6,299 nucleotides of DNA. It comes from DASQEH01 sp038239485. Lineage in GTDB: Bacteria > Actinomycetota > Actinomycetes > Propionibacteriales > Nocardioidaceae. Position 1 is the first letter of the stretch, and every line of letters begins with the position of its first letter. This document shows, piece after piece, positions 1-5,771 of the stretch. Both the position numbers and the translations under genes were made by a program. The DNA lies in the NCBI GenBank assembly GCA_038239485.1, contig JBBSET010000095.1, forward strand, positions 1 through 6,299, written 5' to 3'. The notes under the pieces were generated by a model. It made no database searches. It was not told the DNA's origin and worked only from the letters and a program-made list of their open reading frames with translations.

Positions 1-182
1 CACACACCGGCCAGTGGAAGCCGGCGCCCACCCGAGGCGACACCCGGGCAAACCGTCGCACCCCTCAGGCACAATCAGCCCCACGCCCACCCACCGGCGT
101 CAAAAGCCCGGCACTCGCCAGCCCATGCAAGATCCGGGCTAACGGCCTGCTGCATTTCCCTTTGCAGCGAGAGTTATCGTCT

Positions 183-215
183 GTGAATTCACGCTATACC
201 ATCGGCATGCCGATG
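183..215. repeat. Pair of perfect palindromes, possible operators
   Basis: Two perfect DNA palindromes lie close together: GTGAATTCAC at 183-192 and CATCGGCATGCCGATG at 200-215. Their centres are 20 bp apart, close to two helical turns, so proteins bound at both would sit on the same face of the DNA. They lie about 60-90 bp upstream of the TATAAT box at 274-279. This fits an activator or repressor site, but I cannot assign a regulator family. The symmetry is visible in the sequence; the regulatory role is inference. Confidence 0.4.
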
Positions 216-246
216 CCTCGGGTATGCACTATTCGCGGCATGAAAT

Positions 247-286
247 GTGACGAGTTTGGTCGGGATTACATTGTATAATTCGTCAC
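247..286 (+). promoter_or_regulatory. Possible promoter -10 box within an inverted repeat
   Basis: A perfect TATAAT lies at 274-279 in an otherwise GC-rich window. No good -35 box sits at a normal distance; the hexamer 17 bp upstream (251-256, CGAGTT) matches poorly. The box overlaps the right arm of an inverted repeat: GTGACGAGTT at 247-256 pairs with AATTCGTCAC at 277-286, with one mismatch (G254/T279) and a 20-nt gap. The 7-bp cores are perfect and their centres are about 33 bp apart, roughly three helical turns. A weak -35 together with a dyad around the -10 is typical of regulated promoters. If used, it would give the sulfotransferase a leader of about 55 nt. Confidence 0.4.
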
Positions 287-305
287 TGACCGCTCTGGGG
301 CCTCT

Positions 306-336
306 TTGGCGGGCTCTCACACACCCGCGTTAGGCT
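306..336 (+). promoter_or_regulatory. Possible leaderless promoter for the sulfotransferase
   Basis: TTGGCG at 306-311 and TAGGCT at 331-336 are separated by 19 bp. The downstream hexamer fits the actinobacterial -10 pattern TANNNT, and its last T is six bases before the ATG at 343. That is the spacing expected when transcription starts at the first base of the start codon. There is no Shine-Dalgarno sequence before this ATG, so leaderless translation is a reasonable reading. Leaderless mRNAs are common in actinobacteria. The -35 match is only moderate and the spacer slightly long. Confidence 0.35.
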
Positions 337-342
337 CTCCCG

Positions 343-1290
343 ATGTCCGAGCCCAGGGTCCGCTACCAGTCGCACGACGAGGACAGCGCGCGTTGGAACG
401 GGTTCCCGTTCCGGCCGGGCGACGTCGTGATCAGCAGCCGTTCGAAGACCGGCACTACCTGGCTGCAGATGATCTGCGCCCTGCTCGTCCTTCAGTCCAG
501 CGAGCTACCGGCCCCGCTCTCCGAGCTCTCGCCGTGGCTCGACTGGATCATCAAGCCGCGCGACGAGGTCTTCGCGCTCCTGGCAGCGCAGGAGCACCGG
601 CGGTTCATCAAGACCCATACGCCCCTGGACGGGATCCCCCTCGAGCCGGGGGTCACCTACATCGTCGCGGGGCGGCATCCGTTGGACTCGGCGGTGTCGC
701 TCTACCATCACTCGGCCAACCTGGACCGGCAGCGGATCCGCCAGCTGAGTGGTCAGCCCGAGCCCACCGTCACGGCTGCGCCGCGGCCGGCGGTGAGGGA
801 TTGGCTGCTCTCCTGGATCGAGCGGCAGGTCGACCCCCGAGAGGAGCTGGACTCCCTTCCAGGGGTGATGTGGCATCTGTCCGATGCCTGGGGCCGTCGC
901 GACCAAGCCGCGCCTGCTATCGGCGGCACCGACCGGGTCGACGTCGTCCTCGTGCACTACGACGACCTGGTGAACGACCTCGACGCCGAGATGCGCCGGG
1001 TGGCATCGCGACTCGGGATCGACGTCGCGGACGACGTCTGGCCGGACCTGGTCGACGCCGCAACCTTCGACCGGATGCGCGGGCGCGCCGAGCAGGTCGC
1101 TCCTGACCGACGTGTTCTCGTGTCGGCAGGCGGGTTCTTCCGACGAGGTACGTCCGGTTCCGGGCGTGAGTTGCTCACCACCGACGAGCTGGCCGGGTAT
1201 CACGCCCGCGCCGCCGAGCTGGCACCGGCGGAGCTGCTGGCGTGGCTGCACCGAGAGCCCCCGGCCGGCGCTGGCCGCGTGTCTCGCTGA
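343..1290 (+). CDS. PAPS-dependent sulfotransferase (glycolipid-type)
   Basis: A 315-residue protein of the Sulfotransfer_1 family, predicted cytosolic, that transfers a sulfuryl group from PAPS to a hydroxyl acceptor. The visible motifs are in family order. The PAPS 5'-phosphosulfate loop is SRSKTGTTW (32-40, Lys35). The catalytic segment is FIKTHTPLD (88-96, His92 as likely base). The 3'-phosphate site is GRHPLDSAVS (110-119, Arg111 and Ser119). The C-terminal FFRRGTSG (265-272) corresponds to the RKG motif, although the usual GDW that follows it is replaced by GSG. The FIKTHTPLDG and SPWLD segments resemble, from memory, the mycobacterial glycolipid sulfotransferase Rv1373, but the acceptor here cannot be predicted. 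ATG 343 is the farthest upstream start in frame, because TAG at 331-333 blocks extension. No Shine-Dalgarno precedes it. The gene stands alone, convergent with the glycolate operon. Confidence 0.9.
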   Translation: MSEPRVRYQSHDEDSARWNGFPFRPGDVVISSRSKTGTTWLQMICALLVLQSSELPAPLSELSPWLDWIIKPRDEVFALLAAQEHRRFIKTHTPLDGIPLEPGVTYIVAGRHPLDSAVSLYHHSANLDRQRIRQLSGQPEPTVTAAPRPAVRDWLLSWIERQVDPREELDSLPGVMWHLSDAWGRRDQAAPAIGGTDRVDVVLVHYDDLVNDLDAEMRRVASRLGIDVADDVWPDLVDAATFDRMRGRAEQVAPDRRVLVSAGGFFRRGTSGSGRELLTTDELAGYHARAAELAPAELLAWLHREPPAGAGRVSR

Positions 1291-1302
1291 GCTGGCGCCG
1301 GC
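1264..1302 (+). terminator. Possible hairpin terminator over the sulfotransferase stop
   Basis: GCCGGCGCTGGC (1264-1275) can pair with GCTGGCGCCGGC (1291-1302) to form a 12-bp stem with two central G-U wobbles and a 15-nt loop. The loop ends with the TGA stop codon (1288-1290). There is no U-tract after it, as in many actinobacterial candidate terminators. The G-U pairs become C-A mismatches on the other strand, so the structure favours + transcripts. A second, weak 4-bp hairpin (TCGC/GCGA, 1304-1314) follows. In a GC-rich coding end, chance complementarity remains possible. Confidence 0.4.
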
Positions 1303-1394
1303 ATCGCTTCGCGAGACGACGATTCATCAGGTGTGGGGCTGGTGTGGCTGGGCCGCTACGAGTGTGCCGGCGGACGCCCGTATCATCCGACGGC

Positions 1395-3113
1395 TCAGCC
1401 AGGCACCATCCAACTGAGCACTGGCGTGGCCTGGAGCGAGACCAGGATGCACATGCCGACCAACAGCAGAGCGCTCCAGCCGAGCACCTTGCGGAAGAGC
1501 TCACCCTCCCTGCCGGCCATGCCGACCGCGGCCGCGGCGATGGCGAGGTTCTGCGGCGAGACCATCTTGCCCATCACGCCGCCTGACGAGTTGGCCGCAG
1601 CGAGCAGCAGTGGGTCGAGGCCGGCCTTGCTCGCTGTCTGGACCTGCAGCGCCCCGAAGAGGGCGTTGGACGAGGTGTCGGACCCGGTGACAGCCGTGCC
1701 CAGCCAGCCGAGTATCGGTGAGAGCACCACGAAGCTTCCGCCCGCCCCGGCCAGGAAGAAGCCCAGCGTCGTCGTCTGCCCGGACTGGTTCATCACGTAG
1801 GCCAACGCGAGCACCGCCATCACGGTCACGATGGCCGTCCGCAGCTGGGCGAGTGTGCCGGCGTACGCCTTGACAGCCGTCGCAGGTGGGACCCGCAGGA
1901 TGACCATCGTGATGAGGCCCGCAACGAGCAGGAGGGTGCCTGCAGCGGACAGCCATCCGAAGACGAAAGTCATGGACGTCAGTGGGTCGCCACTCGCGTT
2001 GCGGACATCGAGCCCCGGCCACTGGAAGTCGTAGAACCACGGCGCCTTCAGCAGCGCGGCCTTGACGCTGCTGAGGTTCGCCACCGTGAAGATCGCGATG
2101 ATGACCACGTAGGGAGCGTAAGCGCGGGCGATGTCCGCACCCGAGTCGGCGGTCGCGGCCCGACCGGTCCGGCTCACGGTGGCCGTCTGTGTTGCCCGCG
2201 CCCGTGGCGACGAGCCGCCGCGACTCGACGGCTGCCCGCTCGGGTCCGCCTCGCCCTCCTGGGCGAGGTCGGGCGACTCGACCGGGCTCCAGAAGCGGAC
2301 CAGGACGACCACCGCGGCCAGGGAGGTGAGCGAGGCGATGATATCCGCGAGGAGCACCGAGATGTAGTTCGAGGCGACGAACTGCGCAAAACCGAATGTC
2401 AACCCTGCCACCACGGCGGGAAGCCAGGCCTGGCGCAGCCCCCGCCGTCCGTCGACGACGTAGACCAGTATCAGCGGGACGACGACGGCCAGGATCGGTG
2501 TCTGCCGGCCGACCATCGAGCCGAGCGTGTCGACCGTCAGCCGTGGGTCGTTGCTCACCCCGGAGGTGATCCCCGCGAGCGTCACGATCGGGATCGCGAT
2601 CGCGCCGAAGGCGACCGGGGCCGTGTTGGCGATCAGGGCGACCGTCGCCGCCTTCATCGGCGGGAATCCCAATGCGATCATCATGACGGCGCTGATGGCG
2701 ACCGGGGTGCCGAACCCGGCGAGCGCCTCGAGGAGGGCGCCGAAGCAGAAGGCGATGATGACGGCCTGGATCCGCATGTCGGGGCTGACACCGGCGAAGG
2801 ACCGTCGCAGCACGTCGAAGTGGCCGGTCACGACCGTGAGGTTGTACAGCCAAATCGCGTTGATCACGATCCAGAGGATGGGGAAGAACCCGAATGTCGC
2901 GCCCTCCGATGCCGACAAGAGGGTCTGACCGACGGGCATCGAGTAGACCACGATCGCGACCACGATGGCGGTGGCGAGACCGGCCAGCGCGGCCAACCAC
3001 GCCGTCACCTTCAGCACGCCGAGGAGGAGGAACAGCAGCAGGATGGGCAGCACCGCGAAGATCGAGGTGGCTGCGTAGGAGCCGCTGACGGAGTCGAGAA
3101 CCTGCTTGTACAC
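1395..3113 (-). CDS. lldP: L-lactate/glycolate permease, LctP family
   Basis: A 572-residue integral membrane protein of the lactate permease family (TC 2.A.14), which imports lactate or glycolate, probably with protons. It is hydrophobic almost throughout, in segments consistent with 12 or more helices. Family hallmarks are EALAGFGTPVAIS (129-141), the NTAPVAFGAIAIPI stretch (163-176), TGSDTSSNALFGALQ (476-490) and AANSSGGVMGKMVSPQN (506-522). A polar stretch rich in Ser, Arg, Gly and Thr at about 278-328 breaks the hydrophobic pattern and is probably a loop. The start is GTG at 3113, preceded by AGGAGA with a 5-nt spacer, and the N-terminus looks complete. The gene is last in the operon, 26 nt after glcF. 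Sitting behind glcDEF, it may act as the glycolate permease (GlcA role) rather than a dedicated lactate permease, since the family carries both. Confidence 0.93.
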   Translation of the reverse strand: MYKQVLDSVSGSYAATSIFAVLPILLLFLLLGVLKVTAWLAALAGLATAIVVAIVVYSMPVGQTLLSASEGATFGFFPILWIVINAIWLYNLTVVTGHFDVLRRSFAGVSPDMRIQAVIIAFCFGALLEALAGFGTPVAISAVMMIALGFPPMKAATVALIANTAPVAFGAIAIPIVTLAGITSGVSNDPRLTVDTLGSMVGRQTPILAVVVPLILVYVVDGRRGLRQAWLPAVVAGLTFGFAQFVASNYISVLLADIIASLTSLAAVVVLVRFWSPVESPDLAQEGEADPSGQPSSRGGSSPRARATQTATVSRTGRAATADSGADIARAYAPYVVIIAIFTVANLSSVKAALLKAPWFYDFQWPGLDVRNASGDPLTSMTFVFGWLSAAGTLLLVAGLITMVILRVPPATAVKAYAGTLAQLRTAIVTVMAVLALAYVMNQSGQTTTLGFFLAGAGGSFVVLSPILGWLGTAVTGSDTSSNALFGALQVQTASKAGLDPLLLAAANSSGGVMGKMVSPQNLAIAAAAVGMAGREGELFRKVLGWSALLLVGMCILVSLQATPVLSWMVPG

Positions 3114-3118
3114 GCTGC

Positions 3119-3124
3119 TCTCCT
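3119..3124 (-). promoter_or_regulatory. Shine-Dalgarno for the permease GTG start
   Basis: On the minus strand AGGAGA lies 5 nt before the GTG at 3113-3111. It decides this non-ATG start, because the next in-frame Met (residue 60) would remove the first membrane segments. Confidence 0.75.
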
Positions 3125-3139
3125 GAGGTCGAGCCGGGC

Positions 3140-4525
3140 TTAGGTCGATGCCGCGAAGGTTTCCGGGTTGAGGCCACGTATGGACGCGTCGAGCACCTCG
3201 ACGGTGTGGGCCAGCGCAAGGTTTGTCCCGAGGCGCTGGGCCGATGCGGCCACCTGCATCAGACAGCCCGGGTTGGCGGTCACGAGCAGGTCCGCCCCGG
3301 TGGCGACGATGCTGCGCGCCTTGCGTTCTCCCAGCTCACGCGCAGGCTCGGGGTTGAGCAGGTTGTAGATACCAGCAGAGCCGCAGCAGATCTCCGGATC
3401 GGCGATCTCCCTCAGCTGGAGGCCCGGAATGGCGGTGAGCAGGGCGCGCGGCTGGGCTCGCACTCCCTGGGCGTGGGCCAGGTGGCAGGCGTCGTGGTAC
3501 GCGATGGTGACCGGGAGCGGATGCCTGGTGGCGACCGGTCCGAGCTCGACCAGTAGCTCAGAGACGTCGCGCACCGACGAAGCGAAGCGGTCGGCCCGGT
3601 CGGCGTAGCCCGGCTCGTCCTTCAGCAGCTCGGCGTACTCCTTCATCGACGACCCGCATCCAGCGGAGTTGACGACGACCGTCTCGACACCGGCGGCCTC
3701 GAAGACGTCGACGGTCCGCTTGGCGAAGCGAATCGCCTCGCTCTCGCGTCCGTTGTGCACGCTGAGTGCTCCGCAGCAGCCCTGGCCGGCGGGTATGACG
3801 ACGTCGCACCCCTCGGCCGCGAGCACCCGGGCGGTGGCGGCGTTGACGGCGGGGAAGAACTCGCGCTGGACGCAGCCTGTGAGCATCCCCACGACCCGTC
3901 GGCGCTGGCCGACCGCGGGGACCCGCGGCGGCAGCCGCTCGGCCCTACCGATGCGAGGCGCGGCGGCCTCCATCGCCGCGAGCGACGGGGCGAACCGGTC
4001 CAGCAGGCCGCTTCGCTGGACCAGCCCTTGAAGGCCGCTGCGCTGGTACAGGCCGAGCGGCCCGCGGAGCAGCCGGAGCCGTTTCGGGTAGGGGAAGACG
4101 GCGAAGATCATCGCCCGGAGCAGTCGGTCGTCGGCCGAGCGGGTGTGGCGTCGTTCGACCTGAGCGCGGGTGGCCTCGATCAGCTTGTCGTACTGGACCC
4201 CGGACGGGCAGGCGGTGACACAGGCCATACAGCCGAGGCAGGCGTCGAAGTGCCCGACCATCGAGTCCGTCATCGGCTCTCCGTCGAGGCCCTGCTGCAT
4301 CAGGTAGATGCGGCCGCGCGGGCTGTCCATCTCCTCACCCCACAGCACGTAGGTGGGGCAGGTCGGGAGGCAGAACCCGCAGTGCACGCAGTCGGCGGCG
4401 AGCTCGGCCGATGGTGGGTGGTGGTCGTCAAAGGCTGGAGCGCCCCACGCCGCCGACACCTCGTGCGGGCCACCCGTCCCCATCGTCCCGTGCGACGCGC
4501 TGACCGGGGATGTGTCGCTGGCCAT
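3140..4525 (-). CDS. glcF: Glycolate oxidase iron-sulfur subunit GlcF
   Basis: A 461-residue iron-sulfur subunit of glycolate oxidase or a related D-2-hydroxyacid dehydrogenase. It carries electrons from the GlcD/GlcE flavoproteins to the respiratory chain at the membrane. Two 4Fe-4S ferredoxin motifs are complete: C46-x2-C49-x2-C52-x3-C56-P and C96-x2-C99-x2-C102-x3-C106-P. Two cysteine-rich CCG-type domains follow. The first has Cys218, Cys250-Cys251-Gly and Cys290; the second has HDACH (345-349), Cys380-Cys381-Gly and Cys421 in NPGC. GEEMDSPRGRIYLM (63-76) is a typical GlcF signature between the clusters. The ATG at 4525 has AGGAGG six bases upstream and overlaps the glcE stop as TGATG. 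The N-terminal stretch before the first cluster is polar and, from memory, about 20 residues longer than in the E. coli protein. A D-lactate dehydrogenase subunit is the main alternative. Confidence 0.94.
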   Translation of the reverse strand: MASDTSPVSASHGTMGTGGPHEVSAAWGAPAFDDHHPPSAELAADCVHCGFCLPTCPTYVLWGEEMDSPRGRIYLMQQGLDGEPMTDSMVGHFDACLGCMACVTACPSGVQYDKLIEATRAQVERRHTRSADDRLLRAMIFAVFPYPKRLRLLRGPLGLYQRSGLQGLVQRSGLLDRFAPSLAAMEAAAPRIGRAERLPPRVPAVGQRRRVVGMLTGCVQREFFPAVNAATARVLAAEGCDVVIPAGQGCCGALSVHNGRESEAIRFAKRTVDVFEAAGVETVVVNSAGCGSSMKEYAELLKDEPGYADRADRFASSVRDVSELLVELGPVATRHPLPVTIAYHDACHLAHAQGVRAQPRALLTAIPGLQLREIADPEICCGSAGIYNLLNPEPARELGERKARSIVATGADLLVTANPGCLMQVAASAQRLGTNLALAHTVEVLDASIRGLNPETFAAST

Positions 4526-5769
4526 CAGATCCCTCCTACAAATCTGCCCGGTGAGAGCCGGTGCGCGGGGTCGAGCTCATGCTTGAGGCGCCGCATCAGG
4601 TCGAGTCCGGGCACCGGGCCCCACATGTCCAGCACCTCGCGGACCGGCGCGGGCGCGCTGAGGACGACCACACTCCCGCCATACGACGACGCGGCTGCGC
4701 GCAGGTCGGACACGATGGCCGCGGCCACCTCGGGCTGCACGGCCGACGGGAGTCCGGCATAGACGACACCGGCCGCAGAGCCGCGGACGGCGAGAGGTAC
4801 GCGATGCCTGCTGGCCGCCTTACGTGCTGCCATCAGCAGCCGTGGAAGGCCGGCGATCTCGGTGGTCAGCTTCATCGCGACGTCTGTGTCGCTGAACGGG
4901 TAGCGCCCGAACCACTCCGGCGCCCGATCGGTCTCGACGGCCTCGCCCAGCAGGCCGGTGGTGACTCGCGAGCGCCCGGCGACCCCCTCCGCGGTGCCTT
5001 CGAGCAGGACCGTCACAGTCAGCGGGCCCTCGGGGGGCTGGTCGACCTCGACGGCGCTCGGCACGACCTGCGACCGCATCACCGAGCCGACCACGGCACC
5101 GGCCTCGTCGGCCGTCTCGACCTCGACGGTGAGGTATCGGCTCACCGGGGGCAGCGGGTGGAGCCGGAAGGCGGCCTGGGTGATGACCCCCAGGGTCCCG
5201 TAGCTGCCGGTCAGCAGCTTGCCGAAGTCGTAGCCGGCGACGTTCTTGACCACCTTGCCGCCCGACTTGGCGACGACACCGTCCCCGCGGACGAAGGTCA
5301 CTCCGATCATCAGGTCGCGGATCGTCCCATAGAGAAGGCGTCGTGGCCCGCTTATGTTGGTGGCGATCAGGCCGCCGACCGTCGCGCCGGGCAGAGGGGT
5401 GTCGAGGGCCAGCTGCTGCCCGGCCTCGGCAAGGGTCGCCTGCAGCGCTTCCAGCGTCGTTCCAGCGCGTGCGATGACGACGAGGTCGCCGGCGGCATGC
5501 TCGACCACCCCGGCCAGCTGACCCGTATCGAGGACCAGGTCTGCCGCCATGGGAGCCGAACCCCAGTCGAGCGTGGTGCCGCCGCCACGGACGACGACCT
5601 TGAGGTCGCGCTCGGCGGCCAGACGGACCACGTCCGACGTCTCCTCCGTCGATGCGGGAGACGCAACATAGCGCGCCGGCACCCCGGCCACCGCGTCGTC
5701 GTCGTCGGCGACCCGGGCGCGTTGGTCGCAGCTCTTGCCCAGCTCGTCCAGCACGAGGTCCGACGGCAC
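4525..5769 (-). CDS. glcE: Glycolate oxidase FAD-binding subunit GlcE
   Basis: A 414-residue FAD-binding subunit (PCMH-type fold) of glycolate oxidase that works with GlcD and GlcF. The FAD diphosphate loop is VVVRGGGTTLDWG (58-70). The core FAD-contact region has LPGATVGGLIATN (126-138), GPRRLLYGTIRD (141-152) and the stretch 165-194, including SGGKVVKNVAGYD (169-181) and TGSYGTLG (187-194), which is very characteristic of GlcE. The C-terminus ends in a short DPAHRLSPGRF (400-410), like the DP-x-x-x-x-NPG end of related flavoproteins. I chose GTG 5769, because GGAGGT lies nine bases upstream and the start follows the glcD stop by two bases. The same frame stays open much further upstream, but that stretch is Arg/His-rich out-of-frame reading of glcD. 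The gene is about the usual length (E. coli GlcE is about 350), somewhat longer. Confidence 0.93.
   Translation of the reverse strand: MPSDLVLDELGKSCDQRARVADDDDAVAGVPARYVASPASTEETSDVVRLAAERDLKVVVRGGGTTLDWGSAPMAADLVLDTGQLAGVVEHAAGDLVVIARAGTTLEALQATLAEAGQQLALDTPLPGATVGGLIATNISGPRRLLYGTIRDLMIGVTFVRGDGVVAKSGGKVVKNVAGYDFGKLLTGSYGTLGVITQAAFRLHPLPPVSRYLTVEVETADEAGAVVGSVMRSQVVPSAVEVDQPPEGPLTVTVLLEGTAEGVAGRSRVTTGLLGEAVETDRAPEWFGRYPFSDTDVAMKLTTEIAGLPRLLMAARKAASRHRVPLAVRGSAAGVVYAGLPSAVQPEVAAAIVSDLRAAASSYGGSVVVLSAPAPVREVLDMWGPVPGLDLMRRLKHELDPAHRLSPGRFVGGI
4532..4537 (-). promoter_or_regulatory. Shine-Dalgarno for glcF
   Basis: A perfect AGGAGG on the minus strand lies within the last codons of glcE, six bases before the glcF ATG. 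With the TGATG overlap it implies coupled translation and fixes the glcF start over the later in-frame Met15. Confidence 0.85.
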
Positions 5770-5771
5770 GC

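Larger units (their letters stand above)
1..342. other. Intergenic region upstream of the sulfotransferase
   Basis: No gene can be supported here. Positions 1-150 are GC-rich, with few stops in the + frames. The third + frame stays open from 3 to the TAA at 276-278, but it lacks the G/C-rich third positions of the neighbouring genes, has no recognisable motif and has no start inside the window to anchor it. On the minus strand two frames are interrupted by stops before 142, and the third is closed at 174. From about 150 to 300 the base composition is more AT-rich and holds palindromes and promoter-like elements, listed separately. The segment is most likely a regulatory intergenic region. The first 150 bases could still be the tail of an unrecognised gene that begins outside the window. 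Confidence 0.6.

Noticed and set aside
3..278. Stop-free + frame from 3 to the TAA at 276-278, possible tail of an upstream gene
   Set aside because: Third positions do not show the G/C preference of the real genes here, no motif is recognisable, the other + frames are also open over the first 140 bases, and the last part runs through the palindromes and the TATAAT box.
306..1106. Long + strand open frame overlapping the sulfotransferase
   Set aside because: Its product is Arg/Ala/Pro-rich without motifs, as expected for an alternative frame of a high-GC gene, while the 343-1290 frame has all the sulfotransferase motifs.
1501..3219. Long minus-strand open frame overlapping the permease
   Set aside because: It is Arg/Gly/His-rich and lacks hydrophobic or catalytic patterns; it is a shadow of the 1395-3113 permease frame.
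3755..4762. Long + strand open frame opposite glcF and the 3' end of glcE
   Set aside because: Composition is typical of antisense reading in GC-rich DNA, and it spans the junction of two well-supported minus-strand genes.
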